DNA from: Dipteris shenzhenensis
Lineage: Eukaryota; Polypodiophyta; Polypodiopsida; Gleicheniales
DNA length: 64,000 bases
Assembly (NCBI GenBank): GCA_047967505.1
Contig: CM106540.1
Direction: 5' to 3' (one strand)
Every line of letters begins with the position of its first letter. Within the stretch, counting starts at the first letter, position 1. The position numbers and the translations under genes were made by a program. Below, piece after piece: positions 20,451 to 33,970 of the stretch. The notes under the pieces were generated by a model. That model was not told where the DNA came from. It ran no database searches and saw only the letters and a list, made by a program, of their open reading frames with translations.

Positions 20451-20779
20451 TTCAACGTACTATTAGTTAACATGTTCGATTCTTGTTTTTTGAGGAAGAG
20501 ATAGGCATGCAATTTGTAGTTCATCTCAGTAGAGCATGGTCATTGCATTAGGCACTACTATCTGATTTGGAGGATGTACTGCATGCATTGTTGCCTACCT
20601 TCAAGGCTATCGTATTCACTTTGGGTGGGTTAGAACTACGCTTTGGGTAGATAACATGGCTCAATGAGATGTCAATGAGATGTTGTCTTATAGCCACAAG
20701 CCCATGGACCGTGACTACAAAGTGATGTAACAAGCATACGAGATGGCTTCCCTGAAGGCTGATTGCATGAGTCTTCATT

Positions 20780-21336
20780 GATCTTTGAAGGGGTTGGCTG
20801 CCCTTTTGTCTAGATGGAGATTTATGCTACTCACCCATGCCAGTAGTACTGCAATTCCTAAGAGCTAAAAGACTGCTTGAAGAATCTATCCTCTAATGCT
20901 TGCATCTATAAAGAGTGACTGATTCAAAGATGTGAGTCAAAGGGTCGTTGTGTTAAATGAGTCTGAAGCATGGTAGCATGATGAATAGCTCTTCTTCCAA
21001 GTGTCTCCTCCACTCTTACATGAAATTTAGTCAGGCATGTCTTTATAAGTCCTTCACATGCATTGCTGGTCTTCGTCATCACAAAAGGGAGGATTGATCT
21101 TTGAAGGGTTTGGCTGCCCTTTTGTCTAGATGGAAATTTATGCTACTCACCCATGCCATTAGTACTGCAATTCCTAAGAGCTAAAAGATTGCTTAAAGAA
21201 TCTATCCTCTAATGCTTGCATCTAGAAAGAGTGACTGATTTGAAGATGAGTCAAAGGGTCATTGTCCCAAATAAGTCTAAAGCATGATACCATGATGAAT
21301 AGATCTTATTTTAAGTGCCTCCTCCACTCCTACATG
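20780..21336 (+). repeat. Tandem duplication, period about 316 bp
   Basis: The 243 bp from GATCTTTGAAGG at 20780 recur from 21096, sharing GGCTGCCCTTTTGTCTAGAT, CAATTCCTAAGAGCTAAAAG and TCTAATGCTTGCATCTA. The copies are more than 90% alike by eye. A spacer of about 73 bp separates them. Confidence 0.85.
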
Positions 21337-22120
21337 GATTCTATGCCACATTGCAAGTCCTTGACGTTGTTGGTCTTCATCACGTGGTGGTCAAGTGTTG
21401 ACTGGAAAAATCATCCAACAGTAAAACTCAAAAAAGAGAGGTAATCACTAAAATGCTATTGAGAATAGCCTCAACACCAACAGAATGAAAGCCCGACCCC
21501 TCTGCAGACCACTACTCCTCCTCTTATTTCTGTTGATCCTATCTCTATACCTGCCAATGTGCCTGAAGAGAGAGAAGCAATGCAAAGTGTCATGCATGCA
21601 CAAGTACAGAAAAGCACTACCCTTGTTGAATTATAGAAAGTTCTGCCAAGCCTACCTTCATACAAAAGACCAGTGTCTCACGTGGACCTAGTGAGTGTAT
21701 CAGTTAAAGTGCGCAACAAAATCATGTCAAGGGAGCAATTCATGTACACCCTTTAGAGACCAAAGAAGCACCAAGGAAGGCCCAAAAACGACGATGCCCA
21801 TGTTCTTACCTTCACATTCTAGGCACAGTTGTCATCAAGGTAGTATCCCACGTGGTTCTAAAGGACAAAGCTAACTGAAATACCTCCCAGATCAGTTGAC
21901 AAACTCTTACATCTCAGTACGGTCTCCTCCCATGTAGGGGAAGGAGTTTTGTTGTTTTTGTTGATGTAAAAAACTTGTATATCTTCTTGACTCTATAATA
22001 TAAACCTGCATTCTACCCCCCCCTCCCCCCCCCCCAAAAAAAAAAAATGCTATTGAGAAAAATGCCTCCATTAGCCAAGGGTTGGGGGCTAAGGGCTGCC
22101 CCCAACTGAGTGCTACTAAA
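21337..22120. other. Non-coding; mixed poly-C/poly-A tract
   Basis: Contains a run of C (about 22015-22036) followed directly by a run of A (22037-22048). AATGCTATTGAGAA occurs both at 21453 and just after the A-run at 22048, a possible retroposition or duplication mark. No gene recognised. Confidence 0.4.
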
Positions 22121-25100
22121 AAATGCACATTAGGCGCAAGGCAAAAGAGAAAGAAGACCCAAAAGCAAGAGCCTACTCTAGAAGACTTAGTATATATAAA
22201 GATCGCCCAAAAAATGGGGCTTGGGGAAACCCCATGAAAATTGCTTCATACAAAGATATAGGTTGCCAAGTATCCAACGTTCTTCTCAATGGCCTCTTGC
22301 CCCCTTATAAATGTGAAGATATCTTTGGTATGCGCCTAACTTCATGCATCTAGGCCTACTTGTGGTTGGCACTTAATTATGATTATGGACCCAGTTAACA
22401 AAGAGTAAGCAGGAGTGCAAGGAGTAAGTAGGAGAGGACAAGCTTGTAAGGAGAGGCAAGATGACTGAAGGGAAGATGGTGCATCTCTAATTCTACCATG
22501 GTACGCTATTCTACCCATTGGACATAGGAAATCAACCACTATGCTTGTTTGGTTCTAGCATTCAACTAACTTAATGTGACAAATTACAACCACTGGGCTT
22601 ATATGATGGCCACAGGACTAACATGTGTGGCAAATTATTATAAAAGGTGTAAAGAAGATGACTGGGACAAGTGCCTAATAGTGATGGTGCATCTCTAATT
22701 CAATGGTACATTATTCCACCACTGCACTGCAAGACATTGGCCATTGTGTTGGCATTCAATTGGCTTAATTGGGATGCAGACAATTACATGCTTGGGGCAT
22801 GCATGACTTATAACTATTCCCACTACTTGTTAGTCAGCACTAGTTAAGGTTGTTAATGGAGTGTTCATATAAGTGTGGATTCCCATTGGCATTTGGAGAG
22901 CCTAGTTAAGTTAATGGCTTGTAAAAAATGTTTATATCTTTAACCCTCCCAATAGAGGTACTTTAAGGACTTCTATAAAGAGAAAGAAGTTGGAATGTAG
23001 AAATTTAATGGGTACGAGTGAGCAATGGGAATGCCACCTAGAAATTTAATGGTTAAGGTGAGCAGTGGGAATGCCATGTTAAGCAAGATTCTTGTTAAGA
23101 AATTTCCACAATGGTCCTCGTTTGAAAGATCTTGAAAATAATAATCCATTATGACCTTAACTTGAAAGAACAAATTTTGGATTGATGAAATGAACCATTT
23201 TGTAGGACATAGTCCCTGAAAGCTTTAGTCAAGGCCACTTAGTGCATAACATAGTAGGTGCCAATAGGTATGCAATTCCCTTGTTAAGGTCATCTTTAAC
23301 TTAATAGAATTGGTTATGTTAAGCTCACTAATGTAATATAATAGTAGGTTATAAAGGCTAGATAATAAGCTTAGAATGGCTCTAAGTAAAATGATCGTCT
23401 AGTGGTAGCCCTTATAGTGTAACTGGGTCATCTTGCTAGCTCGAATTTATGGGATGACTTAATTTCATTGCTTAGCCACCAAGCTCGCATGCAATTAAGT
23501 AGCCAATAGATTATTGCATGGAATTATAGCCATGTGGCTTACATAATGGGATGATTATTGATCCCTCGAGATTTTGAATTGAATATCCCATTAGTGACAA
23601 TGATATGCTCCCTAAATTTGAAGGCTACAATGCCCTTCAAAGGGGATTTTGCCTTTCCCCAATATGTCCCCCTTTGATAGAAATGAACCTTCAAAAAGAA
23701 GTGCCACATTCAAAAAAAAATCTTGTAGTGCCCTTTAAAAATGATTAAAAATAAATTAACTAGAAGAATGACTTCTAATGGGCACTCGCTATTTAAGTGC
23801 CATGAAAGCATATGCTCATCAACTTCTTTTGATGCACAATTTTCCTTATCTCCACCACCCTCATCTTCACCACCCTCGTCTCCTACCCCACCCCCCATTG
23901 CACCTCATGCACCCACATCTCCTACTGCACCTTAGGTTGCTCCAACCTCGGCTCTTGCTCCACAGTCATCTCTACGCTCCGGCTCTACCTCCCGGCTCTA
24001 CCTCTGTGACACATATCCAGATTATCCCTTTCTTGTTCCTAGCTACCAACAAAGCAACGACACTTTTGAACTAAGAGTGTTCGATCTAATTCAAGACCTT
24101 GCATCACAGGGTAGTGTGCCCAATGTAGTCAAGGTGCATGTGATGTCTGGATTCCAGATGGACAAATTATTTTGTGGGTTCTATATGGGTCGCATGCCCT
24201 CGTTGACTAAGCCTAAAACACTATCATGGGAGTTTTTGCAACCTAATAATTAGAAGAAAGTTGAGCAGCTCACAAGTTGAATAGAGCTATTTTGTCTTGA
24301 AAGAAAAGTTGAGCAGCTCAAGCTCTTGCTAAGTTCTTTTTTCTATCAAATGGTTTTCTGTCCTCCTGAATTTGAAATCAGAGCGAACGTTGTAATATAA
24401 ACTTATTGATATATACACACATTCCTCTATTCATGACCAATGTTGAGAGTTAATCACTTCCTCCTTAGAGATAGTGTTATAGTTTCACGTGTAATTTTTA
24501 AAAAAGGTTGATGAGCTAGGCTTCTAAGAAGCTACTAAATAATTGAGATGATATTCATACAAGTTTTGAGAAGTTTTAAGATATGATTCCGGTTAAGCTT
24601 TAGGATTGCCCTTAATTTAAGGGCTTTTAAAAATGTTTTGCTTGGGGATTGATGTGCTTGGTTTCAATTGGCTAGTTATTGCCATCACAATGGTAGGCAT
24701 GGCTAATTTCAATCATCGCAGTTGTTTAATGTGGGCTTTTGCACCTACATTATAAATTTAGCCATCGCCATTGTTGACATATGCCACTTTCACGCATACC
24801 ACATGTTCCACATCATGAATCAACATGGTGGTTGCAGTACATAACTAAAGCCTCCATACATGCATTGGTTAACGGTCGTAGTAGCGTCTTGAGTCCATGA
24901 TGGTCGTCGTAGCGTCTTGAGTCCATGTGGCATGCCATTGTCACATGATAGATTTGATAATGCTAGCAGCATGGGCAGCATGGGTGCCAAAAGAATTCTA
25001 CAATGAGATGGTGGTTGGTAAAAATTCTATTGTGGTGAAAATTAGGGCCCTCCCTTTCATGCTGCAAAAAAAGAGCGTATGGGCTATTCCACCTCATCGA

Positions 25101-28100
25101 GACCCATCACCAATTTTGTAATCCCCCCATCAACGCATGTCACGATGTGCTCAAAAAGTGGTTCCATGATTGGTTACACCCGATGGTGCATTGACCCAAA
25201 ATGTTGTGACTAGAATACTAGAAAAATCCACAATTCTCAACAAAGAAGAGAAGGATTAAACAAAAACAGGTAAAGCAACAACATCAATACTTTTGACTGA
25301 GTACAAACAAAGAAAAAAGTGAGAAACAAGAACTACAACATTTAAGGAAGCAGACATAAATACACCTTTCAGATCTCCACTTGAGGAATGTGATGCGACG
25401 ACTCCTTATATAGACAAAAAAAAACGCATAGTAAAAGGTAATACGCCTCCAGTGCCACCCAAACCCCTGTTCCGCTACCTTGATGAGCATGCAAGCATTG
25501 TAAGTACTAAGTATTACATGTTATCTTACGGGGCATAACCGAGTGTTAAATTTCCAAAACGTAGCTACGAAACAAGCTGTGCCCGACAATAGATCAAATC
25601 TGACATACAAAACCATCCAATTGAATAACCACAACATAGATGCAACCAAAATAGAAATATAAGACAACGAAGATAAGAAAAGATCCACATATACGTCATC
25701 GGCCACACCACAACATGGAGTAGGAATGGAGCGCCATCAACAATACCCAATCCATCGAGGCATCGATGCAGTGGCATCGAAGAAGATAGAGGGGAGGAGG
25801 AAAAACGGTGAAACATAGGATGGCAGAGGTATGTCATCAACCAAACCATATATAAAGCAAGGATGGAGTATGGACTCTGGAGCAGGAGGAGAGCGCTAAA
25901 AACGGAAACCTAATACTAAGCACCTACTTAACACTAACAACTACTCAACCCTAACGCCAACCGATCAACTTGACCGGAGAGAGACTCGACTAGCCAACTC
26001 GCCATAGGCCAACATACGGTTTCGATTTTAAGCTGCTAAATGCGTATCTGCTTTGCCTTTATCCTCCTTATATCCGCTAGGAATCGAGACATTTTTGTCC
26101 CAGCTGAAGCCTGAGGGGACGCCTCAAAAATAGATGCATAATCCAAGAACAGAGTTCAAGCAGCTGTAAATGGGTCGAGGAATAATTTGTATAACTATCG
26201 TGACCAGAATATATGTGAAGGGCCACTCGATAGAAGACCCTTCGCTGCTTCAAAGTTCAAACTTGAGCACGTGTTGAAGCGAAGGAAAGAACTGATAACT
26301 TATGAAGATCTCAACAAGTATGGTACGTCCCCATCTAGCAGAAAATCAGAGAAGCGTTGATTACACGTTGAGACTTGAATGTCGCCCATAAATTGTAATG
26401 CGCTTTTGGTACCCATGTACCGCGACAGTAGTCTAGTACTTACTGGTATGCATGTAATTCAAGTTCAAGTGACAGATACGGTCCGAATCACCAATTTGGA
26501 TTAGAACTGACGTAACTCCAATGATTGCAAGTAGAACATTCTAAAGGGATTTTCGAAACTTCTCGAATCTTCAGCTACGGTATAAACAGCCAGGACTTGA
26601 CTTGAGATCTCACTTCAGATCGTGATTCCTGATTCTTGGACCCTGCTGTTTTGGAAAGTACCCGTTGGACATTGGAATGTGTGGAAGCAATGCAGAAAGT
26701 CATTTCATGAAATAGTTCGTTTTCAAATTTTTAAAATGGACTTTTATAGATAAATTTGCTACCTTTTTCGACAGAGAATTTAAAGGTTTTAATAACCCTC
26801 CAAAAAATGATTTACTCGAGTCAAAGCAGCAATTTTGCAATTCACATAGCATTTAACCTTAGTATTTCATGAACACATGAGAATCAAGGATAGTCACTAG
26901 GGAATAGAATGTTGGGGTTCATGAGTAGCACCCTCGAATATGTCACCAACCCTACAAGTAATCTATCCCCCGATTCTATGCACCAGATCTTAGATTAAAT
27001 AGCAAAATGATCAAGTGAGACAGAATGTACATGAAGTTTTGAGATTTATCTATCATGCGAGGGTAATTTTGTATAATGCCAACTTGTTTCGGCAAATGGG
27101 TATCTCAAGGCAACAATTAAAACTTAAAACTCATTGTGAAATACAAGGGAATTTTCAATGGGAGGTATTAATGATAGGGACTAAACATCATAGGAGATAC
27201 AAGGAAATCGTTAATGGGAAAAAGTGGAAATACAATAGAATCGTTAGTGGGAAAAAGTACTATATATTATAGGAAAAGCTAAAGAGAGCCACCATGAGTT
27301 GTATGATTTTAAGTAAGAAAAGGCATTCTCAAAATGAAGTTTTTTAATGAAAAAATAAATGAGAGAAAGAGTCGAGCGAAGACAACAAGATCCATTATCT
27401 ACAGGTTTTAGAATGTCCATGAGTGATTATGCGAGGGGATAGGCTCCATTTGCAAAGTGCTTGATAAACTTTCTATTGTGTCTTGAGTGGCCAAGGAAGG
27501 CGTGAGGGTTGTACCATGTTACAAATTTTGAGGTCATCCAATCTAGTGGTGACAAGGCCCACACTCCCAAGGGAAGAGAACAAGACAATAGTGTATATAT
27601 TTGGGATTTACTAAAGCGGGGGCCACGAAATTTCAAAAGCAAATGTGTGAAATGTGACATTTGGACAAAACCAATGGTGTTGGTTTCCCCCCTCTATCCA
27701 TAGTCTAGCCATAAAAGGTGCCTTGGACAATCATTCGAGAGCCATTGTCTATCCCTATTTGCTCTCTTCACAAGCTGGCTAGTTTATGACTCTCTTATCT
27801 CACTTCACTTTCCTTAAAATAATATATCATATGGCATGATGTAGCTTGTCATGGTTTGCAAGAGAACTAGAGAGGTTGTGAGATAAGGAAGTTGAAAGAA
27901 CCGACCAAGGAGGAGGTTAACAATATCTAAATGGCAATGGAATCTGACATTGTTGCAATGTTTACAAGGGGAGAAACAATACTAAAAAAGTGGCTCCTTA
28001 TAGAAGAGTAAGCCTCAGACATAGCAACAGGTACACAAATTCAAGCATTACCATTAGAGCAAAGAATAGGAGCACTATAGGAGCTATGGTGTCAAAACTA

Positions 28101-28900
28101 GTGGGAGCTTTCCAAGAAGCAACAAGAGGTCATTTGGATGATTACTAGGTCACGTCTTCGAAAGCTTCACTTTTGCCATGATGATTCATCGAATGACTAC
28201 TTATCAAAGCCCCATGAGTTGCATGCGCAATAGACTATTCTCTCTAATTTGAGATATGGTTTGGACAATGTGAAAGGGATGCATAGCTTAGATCACCTAG
28301 TTGCAAAGAAAGCAACTTTAGTTATGCTATGAAATGAACACAAATCAACTTGGGCATTGATAGTCAAAGATGTTGTCCATTCAAAAGACCATGTGAGACT
28401 AGTAATGTGAGACCGATGTAGAGTGAAATTGATGCAAATTAGTGTAAAGAGGATGTACCAACGAGATGGCCACCCTCTGTTGGGCTCTTTAGAAGCAACT
28501 TAAGTAGTGTGTTGAAAGGCAAAGGCACTCCATTTACACTTGTTTCTTTCTCAAGGTAAGCCGGCAAGTGGATTGGAGCTGTGGCTTTAGCCGTTGGCTA
28601 GCAGTTCACAAGGCATAAGGCTTTAGCTATGACCACCTTTGTAGCTATAAGCACTTCTGGTTTGATGTCCATTTCCTTTAAAGATGGATTGCTTATGAGA
28701 AAGTCCATTTTTCTAAGAGCCATCATGATGCACATGGTCTTGTTGGGATCAAGTATTGATTTGTCACGAGCGCATATCTAATTTGACATTTGCTTCCTCT
28801 AAAGATGATTCTCTTATGAGAAAGTCCATCCCTCTAGGAGCCATCATGATCCAAAAGACATGATCCACAAGACATGATCCACATGATCATGTCTTCATTT
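22121..28900. other. Large intergenic stretch without a recognisable gene
   Basis: Only short open frames without recognisable motifs. GATGGTGCATCTCTAATTC occurs near 22468 and 22685, suggesting a weak duplication. GTAGCGTCTTGAGTCCATG occurs twice at 24882-24926. The region 25300-26700 has a more even base composition but no convincing frame. A TATA-like ATAAAAGG at about 27711 is followed by LTR-like sequence, without a partner repeat. The proline/histidine-rich frames near 23780 come from a CCA/CTC-rich tract. Confidence 0.45.
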
Positions 28901-29771
28901 GCATGTATCTATGTACATTGTATGTATACATTACTTTAGCTAAGCTCTTTTGTTTGCTGAAATCTAACAAACTTGAAAATGAAGATGTAGATAAATTTAT
29001 ACTAGGAGGCATATGAACAATTGCCAATATGAGATTTGCAAAGTTTTTAATGCAGTTGTGGTTGGTGAAGGTCACTGTTTCTAGAGCAAAAGTTTCAACC
29101 CTTGAGACATCTATAGCTTCTAAAATAGAGCATGTCCCTTTGCAAGAAAATCCCAAAAGGAAGTAGAAGATGATGATGACATTACTCCTATCAAGAATCC
29201 AGATCATTGGCTTAATGAGGTAAACATGAATGCTGATAAAGGGTATACAAGGCAACATAATACATTTCCTATCACCAATGATGTGGCTACACCAAATATC
29301 TTAATCAATAGTAGGATACTAGACACATCTCCACTTAGATATTTAGCTCCTTAGTGGGCGATAAGAAACTGGTTGTGTCCATTGTGGTTCATTTTGTATA
29401 ATGATGTATCTAGAGGATAAACAAAGGGATCATGATACACCCATCATATTTAAGGGGCCTAGTAATTTTGAGCTTGAATTTACTAGAATCTTTGGAAATT
29501 TTTATCAACTTGCTGAGGAAGACAATTTTACAATAGTAAATCTTGTTGTTATATATAGGGAGGCAAAGAGATAATGCTTACTTAAGTACAAATTTGAGCA
29601 TATTGTATGTTTGCAATGTGCTATATAGAGAGGCCCTTAAGTGAGGATCCTATTGTGCATCAAAACTCCCGTCATTGTTCTTTCCTCCATGTTTAGTTTT
29701 TGGTTTAGCAAAGTACACTCCTCTATTGAAAGATAACTGTGGTACTTTAATGCTAGAATTGAGAAATGCAT

Positions 29772-29895
29772 TATTGTTGGGTATGTAGAAGAAAAAGGAG
29801 CATAAAAGGTTCATATTGAGCATTATTATTGGGTATGTAGAAGAAGAAAAAAAGCATTATTGGTGGGTATGCAGAAGAAAAAGGAGCATAACTGA
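29772..29895 (+). repeat. Triplicated 40-bp unit in the Copia relic
   Basis: GGGTATGTAGAAGAA followed by A-rich sequence and AGCAT occurs three times in about 120 bp (near 29778, 29831 and 29868). Confidence 0.7.
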
Positions 29896-30200
29896 CCAAG
29901 ATGATTATTTCTTGTGATGTTGCACTTGATGAGAAGGTAGGCAACATGCCATCATGGATTTGAAGAGCTAGATGAAAAGGTCAACCATCATTAAGTTGAA
30001 GACATTACTAAAGATGTAATCCCCCAATGAAAGCTCAAGTAGAAGTTGTTAGCATAATGGGGGAGTAGCTTGAGTCAATCTACAAATGTCCTATCACATG
30101 GTGCTTTTCATCATCATAATAATGTAGAAGCCTCTACATCCATGAAACAATTGCCAAAATGGGCAAAGGAGGAGCAAAGAAACTTGTGGATAAGGCTAAG

Positions 30201-30418
30201 GGTATAGCAAGAGGAACAACTACTTTAGGCAATAAGTAACCCCACAAGGATGAAACTAGACCAAGAGTGTATGTGAAAAATGAAGATCTCTTAAGAGCAC
30301 ACTATGTGTGGTCCTAAGGTCTTGGTATAGCAAGAGGAACAAGTATCCCCACAAGGATGAAACTAGACCAAGAGTGTATTTGAAAGTGAAGATCTCTTAA
30401 GAGCACACTATGTGTATG
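30201..30418 (+). repeat. Tandem duplication of about 100 bp in the Copia relic
   Basis: GGTATAGCAAGAGGAACAA starts both copies (30201 and 30324). Both contain ACCCCACAAGGATGAAAC/ATCCCCACAAGGATG and end GAGCACACTATGTGT. The copies differ by an indel near the start. The second copy leads straight into the RT catalytic motif. Confidence 0.85.
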
Positions 30419-31190
30419 ACCTCATTATTGCAAGCTCATCAAGGAGGTCAAGGTCAATATGTACAAGCAAATTGAAATGCATGACTTGGGATTAATGCAT
30501 TACATTTTTGAGGTTGAGCAAACCAAGAATGATACAGGTACATCGGCTCTACACTAGAGTAGTTCATAATGTTCCATAGGGTAGGGTGATCCTTTATGGA
30601 TCCTATAGTACGTTTTCACTTGCTCGTATTTTGTATGACAACATCACTACTTTTGACATATGCTATGTAGTCAAACTTGTGTGCTAGTCAATTCATGGCA
30701 AAGCCTTGTATCCACCATTAGAATAAATTGAACTAGATAACTAGATATCTCAATGGGATAGTAAACCATAAGTCATTCTACCTCAAGGAGAGCAAGTTTA
30801 CAAAGCCATGACTCATTAGGTTCTGTGATGGAGATGCCCAAAAAAGGAAATTTATCTCAATACAAACTTTTTAGACAAATTTTGATTGCGTAGTCATGGA
30901 ATTACCTATAATGGAGGTTGAGTATATTTCCCTTGCTTGGAATGCATCTAAAAGTATATGTTTGAGATATCTTTTGAAGTATATTGGTGCAGTCCAAGAT
31001 GGAGCTATGATGGTCTCTTGTCATAATTAAATTGCCATAGACTTCACCGAGAATCCAAAAGATCATGAAAGGTCCAAGGATATTCACCTATGATACCACT
31101 CCACTCTTAAGAACTCAGAGTCTGTGGGCATTATTGTTTGCTTTGAATGTTGTATGCATTTAATAATATAAAAAATTCAATAGTAGGGTA

Positions 31191-32630
31191 AGATTTGGAA
31201 CCCTCTATAAAGAAAAGGAGGAGGCTACTTATGGGGGGAGGGAGATAAATTATGAGAATGGTGGTAGGAATGTCCTTTCACATGATGGGTAGGGAGGATG
31301 AAGGACATGAATGAGAGGGGGTTAACAACTTGGTTGGGGAGAGGAAAAGGGTGTAGAGAGATGAAATGATGGAGTGGGCAAGCATGAGAGTTGCATGCTT
31401 GATTGGAGGGAAAGGAAGTCAGGTGGAGGGGAAGGCAACCCACTTAGAGTTACCTTCACAATTTGGGTTTTACCAACATTGAAAGATCGAGGGTCTATGA
31501 GGGGTCTAATAGTCAAGTGAAATTTATATTTGAGTAATGCAATAATTATATCAGAAAGAAAGTATCTTTAATGAGAGAAATCAATATTTAAGTAAAATAA
31601 TTGTGCATATATCAAGAAGTTGGATTCCTAAGTACCATATGATAAGACTAGAGTACCATATGAGAAGCCTAGACCTTTACCAAGAATAAGAGGGTAAGTA
31701 AATGTCAAGGGGGTCTTCACACATGCTTGTATATGTGCATGTGTATGTGTGCACTTGCATCCGATCCCCACTCTAGGCCACACTAATAGAGGTAAGGCAA
31801 TGCACTTGTGGGTTGATGTATGGGATTTTGATGCAAGCATCTACCTTTGGGGACACCAATCATATTTGCTTGACATACATGAGAATTTTGGGGTAGGAGG
31901 GGGTTACCCTTGACCCCCTATTTAGGTCGAGGATGATGACCTTATTGCCATTATGGATACCATCTCATGAAAGAATGTGCTACTATCGACAAGGAATAAT
32001 CAACATGTGTTGCTCTCTACATGGCATTACTAGTCCAATCATTGGCAACTTGGGATTGTGATTCTATCTTGTTTAGTCATGCTCAACATACTATTCCCAC
32101 AACCTAAACATTTAAAATTGCGGAGGCTCTATGAAGAGTGTATAAGCTAAGGAAACAATCCACAATTGGGTTACTATTTTTGCAACAACAGAGGTGAGTT
32201 GGACATCCATCCTATATGAAAGGTTGTGAAGACTTGTCATATGAGCAACATGGACACTACGCAATAGGCCCTAAAAACTTGTTAACAAAATTTTAGAGGA
32301 CAAGGAGCTTGTCTTTGTGGTGAATGCGACCCCATTACAAAGCTAGGGTGAGCAATGAGGCTTGTTGGCTGAGCATGAGAACAATGACGGCGATCTCAGG
32401 ACCATCTAAGATAATGGAGGATGGAGGGCTCTGAAGTGATGGTAATGAAGGTGGGGCACGATGGTGGACTGTGAGTGGATGGTATAATGAAGATGAAGAT
32501 GGGATGGTGAATGGGGTCAAAGGGGAGAGAAGTCAAGTCAAAGTCAACGATGAAGATTGGGCTAGCCGCAAATGAATTGATAAGCATAATTTGAACTAAA
32601 TGAAGGGAGAAGACCTAGCCAAGGGGCCTA
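31191..32630. other. Intergenic, no gene recognised
   Basis: Purine-rich in places (31210-31460, and 32400-32560 with GATGG/GAAGG runs). The open frames are low-complexity shadows of these tracts. Confidence 0.45.
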
Positions 32631-32639
32631 TTGTTTGAG

Positions 32640-33970
32640 TGGGGGATACAAAAGCATTTCGGCACTTTCTTCATCGTCCTCACTGTTGAGCTCTGCTTCA
32701 GCTCGGCTATGGCTTCCTAACACCTCCCCTCCGCTTCCCAAGTTTCCCATTTGCCTCCTTCCTCCTTCCTCTCCTTCCCCTTTTGCCCCTTCCTCTCCTC
32801 CTCATCGCTTCCTCCCTCCTCGCACTTTTTGTCGCGCTCTCACCATCTCCCTTTGCTTAGAATTTCGGCTTTTTTCCTTCTTCTTCGATCCCACTGTACC
32901 ATAGCTCTCGCCCATATCCATGCACCTTTTCGGCTCTGACTTCCTTCCAATCCTTGCTTCATCGTCCCGAACGTTTTGCTGTTGGCGCGGGGTCCTGACG
33001 CAATCTTTTAAGCCGACAAGAACGCGCACACGTAATTAGAAGACATGGAGAATTATGAAAACAATTTATTTCTTTCGCAAGAAGGATACCATTCAATCGA
33101 TTTTACACTTTTGGATCGTCCATCAGGCAGGCAAGTCTCTCTATATAAAAAGTCACGCTTTTAGTCCTCGTGACAATTGTTATTACAGGCAAGTTTTGAT
33201 GCACTGAAACATTAAACTTCAAACAGAGAAACGTTTGAAACCTTACATTTTAAAGGAGTTTCAGTACGTCTAGCTTACAGCCCAGGGCAGCGTACCATTT
33301 CTTTGCTTTATGTAAGCAACGTGGATAGAACAAAGAAAATCCCACTAGGGTTAGGTTAGAGTGGGTTTTCACCTGTCTTTAGTGCTGCTGTTTTAAATGT
33401 GAAGGTTACATTGCAGAATTTGAGAGTTCTGGGCTTAATCTCTAGTTTGTCACCTTCGTTTGAGGTGGCCTTGCTAACATTTTTGCTCAACTGTTCCCTC
33501 GACACTATTTATTTGTTGTACCTGTAATATTCCTAGATTTGCAAACAGTCGAGTTTTCATTTCCTTTGTTTGACCATGGGAGGTTCGCATGAATACTTCA
33601 GTTGTTCTGCAACGTTTTTTGCTTTTTTAGACCTTTTCCTTTACGTCCTTTTGTCACGGCCTTGTCATAATGACACTCGTTTTTTTCCCCACCAACGTCG
33701 AAGTCATTCCTCTTTTGAGCATTGCGATTGTGCATGTGGCGATGGCTGGTGATTGTGCGTGATATTAGCATTTGCCAATGCATTTGACGCCTCCGCTTTG
33801 GACCTGATGTTGCTTTACTTCTGATTCATATCTCAGTGCGGAGAGTTGAGTCTTGAAAATGTGAACTTGATAATATATTATGGTGCATGTACAGCTTACG
33901 GTCAGATACTCATAAGGAGACTGATGCAAGATCCAGGAGAGAGAATTCACGGCATTCAAGCACAGTCCTC
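32640..33970 (+). promoter_or_regulatory. Probable promoter and 5' leader of the six-exon gene
   Basis: A C/T-rich block (32690-32880) is typical of plant core-promoter flanks or 5' leaders. A good TATA box, CTATATAAAAAG, lies at 33141-33152. Downstream there is no long frame in phase with the gene until 33887. Two plausible 3' splice sites precede it: CATATCTCAG at 33827-33836, with a T-rich tract, and GCATGTACAG at 33885-33894. A 5'-leader intron is therefore likely. With the first acceptor, an ATG TGA minimal upstream frame occurs at 33859. With either acceptor, an out-of-frame ATG at 33924 opens a frame that overlaps the main one. These are inferences without transcript data. Confidence 0.45.

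Larger units (their letters stand above)
28950..31190 (+). pseudogene. Ty1/Copia pol relic (RT and RNase H)
   Basis: Heavily decayed, many stops and frame changes. The RT catalytic region near 30412 reads YVYDLII where YVDDLII is expected. It is followed in another frame by MHDLGLMHYIFEVEQTK (about 30477). A short conserved 'ITRYLNGIVNHKSFYL' stretch is near 30735. RNase H appears with MEVEYISLAWNASK (about 30913), IAIDFTENPKDHERSKDIH (about 31035) and the final H-x-L region. A probable integrase/RT linker lies near 29740. The order is that of a Copia pol. Homology upstream of 29700 is weak, so the left limit is approximate. Confidence 0.7.

Noticed and set aside
23741-24074. Pro/Ser/His-rich ORFs
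   Set aside because: Two overlapping frames of the same CCA/CTC-rich tract; neither has a motif.
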